Positions 46,882 to 56,051 of a stretch of DNA of 64,000 nucleotides are shown here, piece by piece. This DNA is from Desulfovibrio intestinalis (GTDB lineage: Bacteria > Desulfobacterota > Desulfovibrionia > Desulfovibrionales > Desulfovibrionaceae). The translations under genes and the position numbers were made by a program. Numbering within the stretch: position 1 is the first letter of the stretch; each line of letters opens with the position of its first letter. Below the pieces are notes generated by a model. The model was not told the origin of the DNA. It made no database searches and saw nothing but the letters and a program-made list of their open reading frames with translations. The DNA lies in the NCBI RefSeq assembly GCF_014202345.1, contig NZ_JACHGO010000002.1, forward strand, positions 481,729-545,728, written 5' to 3'.

Positions 46882-48108
46882 TTAAGCTTTTTTAACGTCA
46901 GAATGCTCCAACCTGCTTCGCAGAATGCTGACGGGGTGCTGGCAGGAAGTGCCGCTGCCGTGCTCAATTTGTACCCGGCATGTGCCGCATTCAGAAGCGG
47001 TAAGCGTCGCACCGCTTTCCCGAATTGTGGAAAAGAGCGTAGACCCGACCCGTTGAGCAATTTCATACTTTTCTGTTTTAAAGCCGTAGCTTCCTGAAAT
47101 GCCACAGCATCCTGCGTGTGCGTTACTAACGCTGACTCCTGGCAGCCGCCGCAACAGTTCAAGGCTGGGCAGGCCGTTGCCCTGAGCGCGCAAGTGGCAG
47201 GGAGCATGATACATGATTTTCATGTCTGGCTGATTTTTTCCAGATGCTGCTGGTGCAAGATCCAGCTCGCCGGAGTCAGCACAGGCCAGCAGAAAATCCT
47301 GCGCATCTTCCAGGCGGCAAGCGCCGTACTTCTCTCCCAGATCCGGGAAATACTCGGGCAAATCAACGCGAAACATCAGGGCGCAGCTCGGGCAGCCGGT
47401 AACCACTGGTAAACCCTGATCGCGCCATTGGGCCAGCGAGCGAAGGTTATGCTCTGCATTGCTTCTGGCATGTTGCCAAAAACCATTAGCAACCATTGGC
47501 AGGCCGCAGCACACAAGGTCTTGCGGTACAATAACCTTATAACCTGCGCGGTTCATTGCCCATATCATGTCCAGGCCCGTCTGCGGGTCGTACACGTCAA
47601 CATAGCAGCCGGGGTAAAATACCACGCTGCGTCCTGTGTCGGGCTGTTTTACCTGGCGGGCGAGATGGCGAAAATTACGGCCTGCAAAGGCGGGCAGCGG
47701 GGCACGCTTATGAATGCCGAGTTTATGTAACACCTGCCGCGTAAACGGGTTGAGCATGCCGAAGTTTTTCAGGCCCGCAGGGATAAGATGCAGCCATTTG
47801 GCCATAAGCTCGCCGTGTCCCAGAATCCAGTCCCGAAGGCCGGGAGGCGTTTTCTGGCACTGGTCGGCCCGAGCCATCATGTTCAGGCTGGACACAGGCA
47901 CGCCGTGCGGGCAGGTGATGTCGCAGTTCTTGCAGTTGGAGCAATAGTGCAAGGAAGGGTCTTCGTTCAGTCCCAAAAGACGAAAACGTTCGTACGCAGG
48001 GCCAATCATGCGCGGGCCAAGAAAATTGGGCGTGGCGTCGGCCACCGGGCAATGCACCACGCATGTGGTGCAGGCGATGCAGTTATCTGGGCTTATGTGG
48101 ACGCTCAT
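46882..48108 (-). CDS. glpC: Anaerobic glycerol-3-phosphate dehydrogenase subunit C
   Basis: Iron-sulfur subunit that links GlpAB to the membrane quinone pool. 408 aa: two [4Fe-4S] motifs at the N-terminus (CIACTTCVVHCPV near 9-21, CSNCKNCDITCPHG near 56-69) and two CCG domains (GCYVDVYDPQTG...CCGLPM and CHLRAQGNGL...CCGISGSYG). E. coli GlpC has the same layout. GGAGG overlapping the glpB end precedes the ATG, so the two are coupled. Last gene of glpABC. Confidence 0.93.
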   Translation of the reverse strand: MSVHISPDNCIACTTCVVHCPVADATPNFLGPRMIGPAYERFRLLGLNEDPSLHYCSNCKNCDITCPHGVPVSSLNMMARADQCQKTPPGLRDWILGHGELMAKWLHLIPAGLKNFGMLNPFTRQVLHKLGIHKRAPLPAFAGRNFRHLARQVKQPDTGRSVVFYPGCYVDVYDPQTGLDMIWAMNRAGYKVIVPQDLVCCGLPMVANGFWQHARSNAEHNLRSLAQWRDQGLPVVTGCPSCALMFRVDLPEYFPDLGEKYGACRLEDAQDFLLACADSGELDLAPAASGKNQPDMKIMYHAPCHLRAQGNGLPSLELLRRLPGVSVSNAHAGCCGISGSYGFKTEKYEIAQRVGSTLFSTIRESGATLTASECGTCRVQIEHGSGTSCQHPVSILRSRLEHSDVKKA

Positions 48109-48110
48109 TT

Positions 48111-49388
48111 TTATTCCTCCGAAGCCGCGGCGGCCATACGCCCCGCCTGCCAGCCCGTTGCCACGGCAACGCCGTGACCACTTTTTTCAGCTGCGTAGTC
48201 GTAGCCGCCCAGGCTGCGCCCTGCAAAAAAGACATTGGACCAGCGCGCAGCGGATTGTGAGTCCACAGGGCGCATGGTGTTGTCAACGCAAACGCCAGCA
48301 CTGGCAAAGAAGTGTTTGCCAAACAGGTCAGGAGACGCCCACTGCTCAACATCAGCAGGGGCAGCTATATCCAGTCCCATGACGCTTTCGCGTATTTTAC
48401 CGGGGGCAAGCTCCAGCCCGCCGCCAAGAATGCCGCCTGTGGCAAGTACAAAGGTTTTGGCTTCGTGGCGGCGTTCCTGCCCGGAGGCTTCAGCTACCAG
48501 GGCGGTACAGGCCTTATCGCTGGTTTCGGCCCGCAGAACTTTGGCGTTTTCAACCATTTCAAAGTCGTGATCGCGCAGCGCGCGCAACAGGGCGTCGCGC
48601 AGCCGCAACCCGCCCACACCAGGGGGGATGGACAGCATTTCCACAACGGGACAACCCGCGGCGTTCTCTATGGTCTGCCAGTTTTCCGGCTGTGCCTTGC
48701 TACCGCAAAGAGGGGGCAGCAGCACAAGATCGCAGGACCCTGCATGCGCGGCTAGAGCTTCAATCAGCCACTGACGGCTTTGGGGCCTGTCGATCAAACG
48801 GGCAAGGTCAAGAGCGCTCGCGCTGCGGTGCGCTTCCCCAAGGGGAGAGGGGACCGTCATCTGTAAAAACTCTCTGTCGGCCCATGCCTTATAACGGCGC
48901 AACTGGCTTACGACCAGGGCCGGACGGCAATCGCGCAGACCTTCCACGCTGAGTACAAGCACGCGGCGTGCCGACGTTAAGGCGTCGACATTTACTTTTT
49001 CCGGTAGAAGGTATGTGGGTTTGAGCGTGCCCATAATAGTCGGCGTATGAACGTTGCGGGCCTGCCCGTCCCAACTGGCAGCCGGATGCATGCCCCATTG
49101 CTGGGAAGCCATATGATGCTGAAAAAAATTCAGGGCCGCGCGCACATTTTCCTGACCCATAAGTCTGTATGGATGCCCGGCTGGCAGCAGAGCCATGCCT
49201 GCCCAGGGATCGGGCACATACTTGCCGTCAACATAGCCGAGCAGGTCGATATTGCCGCCGCTTATGGCAAGAGAACCCATGCCGGTAGTGAGCATGCGCA
49301 CCTTTTTGCCCTGGCTGGCCGCAGTCAGGGCAGCCACCAGCCCGGCCATGCCGGACCCGACTACAAGAACGTCAACAATCCTGCTCAT
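48111..49388 (-). CDS. glpB: Anaerobic glycerol-3-phosphate dehydrogenase subunit B
   Basis: FAD-binding subunit of the GlpABC complex, 425 aa. The start is at 49388 (MSRIVDVLVVGSGMAGL), with GGAG 9 nt upstream; a TTG five codons earlier is less likely. The dinucleotide-binding motif VGSGMAGLVAALTAA lies at 10-24; LATGGILGGGLEL near 320 and the closing AGRSLGGYDYAAEKSGHGVA fit GlpB. Its start overlaps the glpA stop by 17 bp, indicating translational coupling. Subunit order A-B-C matches E. coli. Confidence 0.93.
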   Translation of the reverse strand: MSRIVDVLVVGSGMAGLVAALTAASQGKKVRMLTTGMGSLAISGGNIDLLGYVDGKYVPDPWAGMALLPAGHPYRLMGQENVRAALNFFQHHMASQQWGMHPAASWDGQARNVHTPTIMGTLKPTYLLPEKVNVDALTSARRVLVLSVEGLRDCRPALVVSQLRRYKAWADREFLQMTVPSPLGEAHRSASALDLARLIDRPQSRQWLIEALAAHAGSCDLVLLPPLCGSKAQPENWQTIENAAGCPVVEMLSIPPGVGGLRLRDALLRALRDHDFEMVENAKVLRAETSDKACTALVAEASGQERRHEAKTFVLATGGILGGGLELAPGKIRESVMGLDIAAPADVEQWASPDLFGKHFFASAGVCVDNTMRPVDSQSAARWSNVFFAGRSLGGYDYAAEKSGHGVAVATGWQAGRMAAAASEE

Positions 49389-50979
49389 GCTCGGCTCCGT
49401 CAAGATTGAGGGTGGAGGCGTATATGGCCCGGCTCAGTTCCATTTCACGGGCTTGCATGCCCCAGAGGGCAAAACGCAGTCCGCCCCAGCGCTCCTGAAG
49501 AAAACGCCGCACATTGTCTGTGGGCGTCAGTTCAAGCTGAACGCCGTGCTCGGTCAAAGCGCCAACCGTGCGCAGGGAGCAGAAGGCCCCCTGGCAGGTT
49601 CCCATGCCCAACCGTGTGCGCAGGCGTATATCCGTAAGGGAAAAAATGGCTGGCTGTCGCGCCACATATTCAATTTCAGCCATACTCACCATTTCGCATT
49701 CGCAAAGCAGGGGGTTGTTTGGCTGCTTTTCGGCAAGTTCCAGCACGCCCGGCAGGTCATCTCCAAGGCGGTCGGCCATGAGGTGCAGCCCCTGCATGGG
49801 GAAAAAGCGGGCGGCGCGTTTGAGCGTGGCTTCGTCCACATCATGTACAAGGGGCTCATCTGCTGTTTTGCACGGAACGCACTGCCCCAGCTTTGCGCAA
49901 ACCCTGTCGGCAACGCGTTCGGCCATAAGGCGATAGGTGGTCAGCTTGCCGCCAAAAATACTGACCATGCCCTCCAGCCCCTCGTCTGCATGGTCGACTA
50001 TGTGGAAATTGCGGCTGGCCTTGCGCCCAGAAGTTCCACCGGGGGTGTAGAGGGGCCGTGTTCCGGCAAAAGCCCGCAAAATGCGGTACTGATGCACTTG
50101 AGGGAAAAGAGGTTCGCCGATGTCGAGCAGGCGCAGAACTTCTTCGGTGGTTGGAGTTGTATCGTCAGGCTTGTCGGTGGCTGCGGATGTTGTGCCCAGA
50201 ATGGTAATGGACCCGTGGGGCACAAAAATATCGCCATCGCCGCTCGGGTGCAGGCGGTTGATTACCCTGGAGGTGAAGCGGTGGTTGAAGACGATTAGGG
50301 TGCCTCTGTCGGGCGAAAGGGAAACATCAAGGCCCGCCATGCCTGCAATATGTCCCGACCACGATCCAGCGGCATTGACGACGCACTGGCAGGCTATTTC
50401 AACCGTTTCTCCAGTATGGCGATTGACTGCTGTTACGCCGCAGACCTGTCCGTTGCGCAGCGTGATGCCTGTGGCTTCGTGATAGGTGAACATACGCCCG
50501 CCATACCTTTGGGCAGACATGGCGTTGTGCAGAACCAGCCGGAAGCCGTCAACGCACGAATCAGGCACGCGAAACACGCGCCGTACTTCAGGCGAAAGAT
50601 GCGGTTCCAGCCGCAGCGCTTCGGCAACTTCAATTTCCTGTGCGTCGATACCCGCCGTGCGGCATCCATCAATGAATTTTTCCACATAGGAAGGATCATC
50701 TTGGGGCGTAAGCGCAAAAAAACCTTCAGTTTGCTCCACGCACTGTCTGCCGATGCGGCGTACGATCATGTTTTCTTCAATGCATTCGCGAGCGGATTCG
50801 TTGTCGTTAACAACGTACCGCGCCCCGCTGTGCAGCAGGCCGTGAAAGCGTGAACTGGTGCCGTGCGCAATGCCTCCCTGTTCGAGGAGGATGGCGGGTA
50901 TGCCGCGCATACTTAGGTCGCGCAACGTTCCTGTGCCCGTAGCGCCGCCCCCGATAATTACAACGGTGGTTTCCAGCAT
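49372..50979 (-). CDS. glpA: Anaerobic glycerol-3-phosphate dehydrogenase subunit A
   Basis: Catalytic FAD subunit that oxidises sn-glycerol 3-phosphate to dihydroxyacetone phosphate. 535 aa: VIIGGGATGTGTLRDLSMRG at 7-26, the substrate-side HGTSSRFHGLLHSGARYV near 39-56, GGKLTTYRLMAE near 355, and a C-terminal BFD-like [2Fe-2S] region (CECEMVSMAEIEYV, GTCQGAFC). AGCAGGG precedes the ATG. No glpK or glpF is nearby; the phosphodiesterase at 53976 could be a source of glycerol 3-phosphate. A LacI-family gene lies directly upstream on the same strand. Confidence 0.94.
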   Translation of the reverse strand: MLETTVVIIGGGATGTGTLRDLSMRGIPAILLEQGGIAHGTSSRFHGLLHSGARYVVNDNESARECIEENMIVRRIGRQCVEQTEGFFALTPQDDPSYVEKFIDGCRTAGIDAQEIEVAEALRLEPHLSPEVRRVFRVPDSCVDGFRLVLHNAMSAQRYGGRMFTYHEATGITLRNGQVCGVTAVNRHTGETVEIACQCVVNAAGSWSGHIAGMAGLDVSLSPDRGTLIVFNHRFTSRVINRLHPSGDGDIFVPHGSITILGTTSAATDKPDDTTPTTEEVLRLLDIGEPLFPQVHQYRILRAFAGTRPLYTPGGTSGRKASRNFHIVDHADEGLEGMVSIFGGKLTTYRLMAERVADRVCAKLGQCVPCKTADEPLVHDVDEATLKRAARFFPMQGLHLMADRLGDDLPGVLELAEKQPNNPLLCECEMVSMAEIEYVARQPAIFSLTDIRLRTRLGMGTCQGAFCSLRTVGALTEHGVQLELTPTDNVRRFLQERWGGLRFALWGMQAREMELSRAIYASTLNLDGAEHEQDC

Positions 50980-51100
50980 GTAATACCCTGCTGTATGTCT
51001 AGGTTACTGGAAGCATATCGTACTTTGTGGTGAAGCTGACCGTTACTTTATGTCGCACGGCCTGGGCTCCAGGCACGATGTCTGCTGGTAAAAACCGCAG

Positions 51101-51112
51101 GAAAGCGCTTCA
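51101..51112. promoter_or_regulatory. Candidate LacI-family operator upstream of glpA
   Basis: GAAAGCGCTTCA contains the palindrome AAGCGCTT (51103-51110), which matches the AAnCGnTT core common to LacI-family operators. It lies about 125 bp upstream of glpA, just after the LacI-family gene. The match is short and could be chance. Confidence 0.4.
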
Positions 51113-51136
51113 GCCCGCACAATATGCTATTTTTCG

Positions 51137-52228
51137 CTACTCGGTCTGACTTGCCCTGGGGGCTCCCGTCGAAGAACGCGCAATGAGCCTGTGGCTTATT
51201 TCAACCCGGGTAATGTTGCGGTTTGAAAGTTGCCCGCTGACTCTCGCATGAAGCAGGTCCAGCGCGTTATGCCCTTTGTCCTGAATATAGTGCTCAACGG
51301 TGGTCAAGGCCACCTTGCCGAAATTTGAGGGCAAAAGATTGTCAAACCCGCAAACGCTGTAATCGCCGGGAATGCTGAAACCGGCATCAAGCACGGCGTC
51401 CATGACGCCATAGGCGACCATGTCGTTTACAGCGATGAAGGCGGTAATCTTTTTGTCTTCAAAGCAACTGCTGGCAAGCTCATGCCCAACAGTATGCTCG
51501 ATGAGCAGGTTGTTCAGTTCAACTTCAGGCGCGATGTTGCGGCTCTTTACCAGCAGGCTGCCCTCCGGGCAGAGCCGGCTGATGGTGGATTGAAGTCCTT
51601 TAAGGCGCTGCACGCGTATGGAGTTGCTGGCATCCAGCGTTGTGGAGATATAGGCCATGTGCTTGTGTCCCAGCTCGCACATATGCTGGGCAATAAGGCT
51701 GCCTGCATCATAGTTGTTAAGTTCAACCGTATCCACGTTGAGGTCAACGCGCCTGTCGCCCATAACAACTACAGGCATTTTGCGTCCTACGCGGGAAAGG
51801 ACTTCATCGGGATGAGCCAGCATGGTGAAGATAATGCCCGACATGCCAGTGGACTGCGCAAGCTGCACAGCCGCCAGTTCACTTTCAAGACTACGATACG
51901 TTGTGCATATACAGGAAGTATAGTTTTTTTCCGCTGCTGCCTGCTGTATGGCCTGAATAATGGTGGCATAATACGGATTGGTGACGTTGGGCACGACTAT
52001 CAATATGACAGGGCCGTCGCCCATTGCCGCCTTGCCGCGCCGCCCCTGGCCATAGTTGAGTTTGGCAGCGGCAGCCACAACCCCCTTAATGGTTTCTTCC
52101 GCAAAAGAAACGCCTTCGCGCCCGTTAAGAATCATTGAAACCGTAGCGGGGGATACTCCCGCCATGCGGGCCACGTCCGCCAGCGTTGCTTTTTTTGCGG
52201 TTCCCCGGTTTTCACCGTCAACAGTCAT
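51137..52228 (-). CDS. LacI-family transcriptional regulator
   Basis: 363 aa from the ATG at 52228 (MTVDGENRG), which has AAGGAAG 5 nt upstream. The N-terminal HTH with hinge reads ATLADVARMAGVSPATVSMILNG near 13-36. The rest is a periplasmic-binding-protein-like sensor domain (VVPNVTNPYYATIIQAIQQAAAE, AFIAVNDMVAYGVMDAV, SVCGFDNLLPSNFGKVALTTVE). It sits between glpABC (same strand, 157 bp downstream) and the divergent transporter-phosphodiesterase pair, so it probably controls one or both. The effector is unknown; a glycerol phosphate or polyol derivative fits the context. Confidence 0.9.
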   Translation of the reverse strand: MTVDGENRGTAKKATLADVARMAGVSPATVSMILNGREGVSFAEETIKGVVAAAAKLNYGQGRRGKAAMGDGPVILIVVPNVTNPYYATIIQAIQQAAAEKNYTSCICTTYRSLESELAAVQLAQSTGMSGIIFTMLAHPDEVLSRVGRKMPVVVMGDRRVDLNVDTVELNNYDAGSLIAQHMCELGHKHMAYISTTLDASNSIRVQRLKGLQSTISRLCPEGSLLVKSRNIAPEVELNNLLIEHTVGHELASSCFEDKKITAFIAVNDMVAYGVMDAVLDAGFSIPGDYSVCGFDNLLPSNFGKVALTTVEHYIQDKGHNALDLLHARVSGQLSNRNITRVEISHRLIARSSTGAPRASQTE

Positions 52229-52598
52229 CTTTTCTTCCTTTATGCCCACTCTCGTGTATTTTCCGGCTTTGGCCAAAGGTTATGCCCCACCAGTACGTGC
52301 GGGTATGAGGCCAATATGAGTTATGAGCAACTTTTCATGCTCATAACTTCCCATGTACTTTTCTATGAGTCAATAAAATAAGTTGAAAAATTTAATAATG
52401 TTTCAATTGACATAAAAATCTGCAGCGTGCTAATGCCAGTGAAAAATGCCTATTTGTAGGCTGTTTTTTCGTGTTTGAACTAAATAGAAAATTTTATTTA
52501 GCTCAAAATTTTAATTGTTCTCATTTGTTGTTGAAAAATTATTAAAAATTTTAATGGCAGATGCAGGGGGCACCCCTGTCAAAGCCGCGGAGGGGAAC
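52229..52598. promoter_or_regulatory. Divergent regulatory region with a perfect 11-bp inverted repeat
   Basis: AGTTATGAGCA (52319-52329) and TGCTCATAACT (52338-52348) are exact complements separated by 8 bp, a strong candidate operator between the LacI-family gene and the transporter gene. Downstream the region is very AT-rich (52350-52560), suggesting promoters for the plus-strand operon. Confidence 0.6.
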
Positions 52599-53966
52599 AT
52601 GCCAAACGCAGGAAAGGGAAAACCTACTACCAGCAAAAAAGAAATGCGCAAGGTGGTTATTGCCAGTTTGCTCGGCGCCACCATTGAATGGTACGACTTT
52701 TTCCTCTACGGGGTCGTGGCTGGCATTGTGTTCAACAAACTTTATTTCCCCACCACAGACCCTTTCATTGGAACTATTCTGGCTTACAGCACCTTTGCTA
52801 TTGGCTATCTGGCGCGTCCTCTGGGCGGGTTCATCTTTGGGCATTACGGCGACAAGCTGGGCCGCAAGCGCATGCTTATCCTTACCATGCTCATCATGGG
52901 CATAGCCACTGTCGGCATTGGTCTGGTGCCTACCTACGCATCCATTGGCATTGCTGCTCCCATTCTGCTGCAAACGCTGCGGTTGTGCCAGGGGCTGGGC
53001 CTTGGCGGCGAATGGGGCGGAGCAGTGCTCATGACCTATGAATATGCCGATGAACGTGAAAAAGCTTTTTACGCCAGTATTCCGCAGATGGGCTTGGCCA
53101 CGGGGCTTTGCCTTGCTTCTGGTGTGGTAGCCCTGCTTTCGTGGCTGCTGACCAATGAAGAATTCATGCTGTGGGGCTGGCGCGCTGCCTTTATTTTCAG
53201 TGTCGTGCTGATTGGCGTTGCCCTTTATGTGCGTACCCACATTCTTGAAACGCCTGAATTCCGCAAGGTTCAGGAAGAAGGCCATACTGAGAAAAAGGCT
53301 CTGCCTATTGTCACCGTTTGCAAAAACTACCCCGGCAATATTGCTCTTGGTGTGGGCGCGCGCTGGATTGACGGCGTGTTCTTTAACGTTCTTGCTGTAT
53401 TTTCCATCAGCTACCTCGTGCAATACATTAACGTTACCCGCACAGAAGCGCTTACAGCAGTTATGATTGCGGCTTTGTTGATGTGTCCCTTTATTCTTAT
53501 TGCAGGCCGTCTTGCCGACCGCTTTGGGCGTGGACGTATTTACGGTCTTGCCAGCCTGGCATGCGGCCTGACGATCTTTCCGGCTTTCTGGCTTATGCAG
53601 AGCAGTGGCGGCAACATGTTCCTTATCGGTCTTGCCATCGCCATTCCCCTCAGCATTTGTTATGCTGGTGTGTTTGGACCGGAAGCCGCGCTTTTTTCGG
53701 ATCTTTTTCCCGCCGAAGTGCGCTACACGGGCATATCAATTGTTTACCAGTTTCCGGGTTTTCTTGTGGCTGGCATTGTGCCGGGTGTGTGCACAGTGCT
53801 CATGCAGTGGAATGACGGCAACCCGTTCTACATTTGCATCTTTGTGCTCATAGCTGCTGCAACCAGCGCATTCTCGGCCTTTACCATTCAACGTCGGCAT
53901 AATAGAGCCGAGCGCCTGGCGCATGAGCGTAACGTCATGCAGGCCGAGGCAAATCCGCAAGTCTAG
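52599..53966 (+). CDS. MFS transporter, metabolite:H+ symporter (MHS) family
   Basis: Inner-membrane secondary transporter, 455 aa, about 12 membrane segments. The start is at 52599 (MPNAGKGKPTT), where GGAGGGGAAC stands directly upstream; the longer frame from 52515 has none. MHS signatures: ASLLGATIEWYDFFLYGVVA near 22-41, GHYGDKLGRKRML near 85, LRLCQGLGLGGEWGGAVLM near 130, and the second-half repeat GRLADRFGRGRIYG. The family includes ProP, ShiA and citrate or ketoglutarate carriers, so the substrate is open. The gene 9 bp downstream encodes a GpdQ-like phosphodiesterase, which hints at uptake of a phosphodiester or its product. Confidence 0.87.
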   Translation: MPNAGKGKPTTSKKEMRKVVIASLLGATIEWYDFFLYGVVAGIVFNKLYFPTTDPFIGTILAYSTFAIGYLARPLGGFIFGHYGDKLGRKRMLILTMLIMGIATVGIGLVPTYASIGIAAPILLQTLRLCQGLGLGGEWGGAVLMTYEYADEREKAFYASIPQMGLATGLCLASGVVALLSWLLTNEEFMLWGWRAAFIFSVVLIGVALYVRTHILETPEFRKVQEEGHTEKKALPIVTVCKNYPGNIALGVGARWIDGVFFNVLAVFSISYLVQYINVTRTEALTAVMIAALLMCPFILIAGRLADRFGRGRIYGLASLACGLTIFPAFWLMQSSGGNMFLIGLAIAIPLSICYAGVFGPEAALFSDLFPAEVRYTGISIVYQFPGFLVAGIVPGVCTVLMQWNDGNPFYICIFVLIAAATSAFSAFTIQRRHNRAERLAHERNVMQAEANPQV

Positions 53967-53975
53967 GGGTACGTT

Positions 53976-54806
53976 ATGCGTATTTTGCAATTATCCGATA
54001 CACACCTGCGCGGCGATAACAAGCTGTCGTTCAGGGTTGTAGACACGAAGCGCTGCCTTGATGCTACCGTGGCATACCTGAAGGCGATGGCCCAAAAGCC
54101 GAATATTATCGTTCTTAGCGGCGACCTGGCTGACAGCGGCGACCTGAATGCCTACCACCTCCTTTTTGAGGCATTTAGCGCTCTGAATATTCCTGTCTAT
54201 GCCTTGCCTGGAAACCACGACAGGCGTGACAGAATGCAGACCGTACTGCAGGACTGGTGCCCGTCGGATCCCAAGGTAGCGCCGCATATCTGCTACACTG
54301 TTGAAAAAGATGATCTACGCCTGATCGTGCTGGACAGCATGCATCCTGGTTCACACTCCGGCCATTTTTTTCCGGCAGTGGAGTCTTGGCTCGTGGATGA
54401 ACTGGGTAAAAGGCCAGATGTTCAGACGCTGCTTTTCATGCACCATCCGCCGTTCAGCACGGGCTTGGGTGTTATGGATGAGCCTTTTGAAAATCAGCTA
54501 AGATTTGCGGATGTTGTTGCGGCCAATCCGCAGGTGCGTTTGTGCTTCGGGCATATGCACCGGCCAATAATCACCCAGTGGCAAGGGCGTCTGTGCGTAA
54601 CCGCGCCTTCGGCGGCCATGCAGATAGATCTGGATCTTTCACCCGAAGGTGGCGATACCTTCCGTATGGAAGCGCCAGGGTATCTTTTGCACCATTGGGA
54701 AAAACAGACATTAAACACGCACGTCTGCCAGATTCCTACAGACGTGACCTTTGCGGGACCATATCCCTTTGCGGGTTCTGTTAATCCCGTCGGGCCTTCT
54801 GCGTAA
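53976..54806 (+). CDS. GpdQ/CpdA-like metallophosphoesterase
   Basis: Cytoplasmic binuclear metallohydrolase, 276 aa, class III cyclic-nucleotide / glycerophosphodiester phosphodiesterase type. All metal ligands are visible: SDTHLRG (Asp8, His10), LSGDLADSGD, LPGNHDRRD, FMHHPPFSTG and CFGHMHRPI. The overall pattern, including the segment after MHHPP and the SAAMQ region, recalls GpdQ, which releases glycerol 3-phosphate from glycerophosphodiesters. It is in an operon with the MHS transporter, and glpABC lies on the other side of the regulator. This makes a glycerophosphodiester role likelier than cyclic AMP hydrolysis, but the latter cannot be ruled out. Confidence 0.82.
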   Translation: MRILQLSDTHLRGDNKLSFRVVDTKRCLDATVAYLKAMAQKPNIIVLSGDLADSGDLNAYHLLFEAFSALNIPVYALPGNHDRRDRMQTVLQDWCPSDPKVAPHICYTVEKDDLRLIVLDSMHPGSHSGHFFPAVESWLVDELGKRPDVQTLLFMHHPPFSTGLGVMDEPFENQLRFADVVAANPQVRLCFGHMHRPIITQWQGRLCVTAPSAAMQIDLDLSPEGGDTFRMEAPGYLLHHWEKQTLNTHVCQIPTDVTFAGPYPFAGSVNPVGPSA

Positions 54807-54978
54807 CAGCTGTAAAGGGGCTGGCAGAAAGAGCATGCACGATAGATGGTTTGGCCTGTCAGCCCTTGCAAAAAAGTTGATCCTGAGTTTTTACGCAGAG
54901 TAGCTTTGAAAAAATTGTAAAGAGCTAGCGGATTCAGTTTTTCCATCCATTTATTTTTCTTTTAGATCAATAGGCCAC

Positions 54979-55008
54979 AAAAAAACCGACCCAAGGGTCG
55001 GTTTTTTT
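54979..55008. terminator. Bidirectional terminator
   Basis: CCGACCC/GGGTCGG stem (54986-54992 with 54995-55001) flanked by A7 and T7, serving the plus-strand phosphodiesterase operon and the minus-strand gene at 55031. Confidence 0.92.
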
Positions 55009-55030
55009 GTGTGATGCGGATAAAGTCGCG

Positions 55031-55516
55031 CTAATTGGGCTGAGTTTTCTGGGAAAGCTGCTGTGAAAAATGCTTCACTGATGTTTGCCACAGGTCAAAC
55101 ACTTCATCCAGATTCTTCTTGCTCATGCCATAACGCATGAAGATGTCCATTTCCAGAATAAGGTCAGAATCACGGTCAATATACGCCCTGGTGTACATTT
55201 TTTGCGCATTCCAGGTGTTGATCTGCTCAAGCGAGAAATCATTACTTTTCCATATGCAAATAAACTGCAAGGCGCTGCAGTTCTTGCCGTCAGTACAGCC
55301 CGAAAACCAGATGGCGTACTTGGTGCCGTCCATGCGGCCCTTGATAATGGGCGCGCCCTTGGCCGTCTGGCTCAATTCTGCGCTGCCAAAGCCCTTGGCG
55401 ATTTCAAGTATTGCTTCATGGTCTGAGGCGGTAACAATATCGCTATTGGCCATAGCACTGCCTGAGAAGACGCATGTCAGCCATAGGCCCAGCGCAATGG
55501 TTAATACCTTGTTCAC
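55031..55516 (-). CDS. Exported YbjN-domain protein
   Basis: 161 aa. Starts with GTG at 55516 (AGGAG 8 nt upstream). N-terminal signal peptide (VLTIALGLWLTCVFSGSAMA) with a likely signal peptidase I site after AMA. The rest fits the YbjN / bacterial sensory-transduction-regulator fold: GRMDGTKYAIWFSGCTDGKNCSALQFICIW near 60-88 and DSDLILEMDIFMRYGMSKKNL near 115-135. Function is not established. Two Cys pairs in the mature part (C74, C79 and C86) may form a disulfide. Monocistronic. Confidence 0.75.
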   Translation of the reverse strand: MNKVLTIALGLWLTCVFSGSAMANSDIVTASDHEAILEIAKGFGSAELSQTAKGAPIIKGRMDGTKYAIWFSGCTDGKNCSALQFICIWKSNDFSLEQINTWNAQKMYTRAYIDRDSDLILEMDIFMRYGMSKKNLDEVFDLWQTSVKHFSQQLSQKTQPN

Positions 55517-56051
55517 GTAAATCTCCTGTACGTTTTCAACACGTTTTCGTGTCCAATACTGATAAATGCAGAAAGCCTGCCTTGTTTGGGCAGGTCAGTT
55601 CGCAATCCTTCAGCACCAGCTATACAACGAATTCATGCTTTCTCAAAGCAATTTGTAATTATCGTGTATGTGATTTTAAGTTTGTATCAAGGTGAAAGAG
55701 GATAATATACAGGTATGGTTCAATATTATGTTTATTTACGCGCTTAAGCGATGCGTTAATGTGCGTACGTATGTTTGCTCGTAGAGTTTGTTGGGTATGA
55801 TTTTAAACTAGATGTGCTGTTTTACCCTGTAATTATAGTGGAATTTTCGATGTTCAGAAGAACTGTGTTTTTGCTATTTTTTAACATAAAATGGTAATGT
55901 AAAACCATAAATTTTGTTCAAAACAAATCTTATGTGAAGAAAATGTCACAAAAAACAACATAGAAAAAAAATATGTAAAAAAATCATCGCTCCAGGTATT
56001 GAGCCTGGAGCTTTTTTCATCTGATATCTTGACGATTTCCTTGGAACAGAT
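55517..56051 (+). other. AT-rich gap with an orphan terminator
   Basis: No gene is visible. A strong hairpin, GCTCCAGG (55989-55996) with CCTGGAGC (56004-56011) followed by T6, sits upstream of deoR with no plus-strand gene before it. It could end a small RNA made from the AT-rich 55680-55985 stretch, or attenuate the deoR operon. A short ACACG-TTTT-CGTGT hairpin lies near 55540. Confidence 0.4.
55989..56017 (+). terminator. Orphan rho-independent terminator upstream of deoR
   Basis: A perfect 8-bp stem with 7-nt loop followed by TTTTTT, 99 bp before the deoR start codon. Confidence 0.8.
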
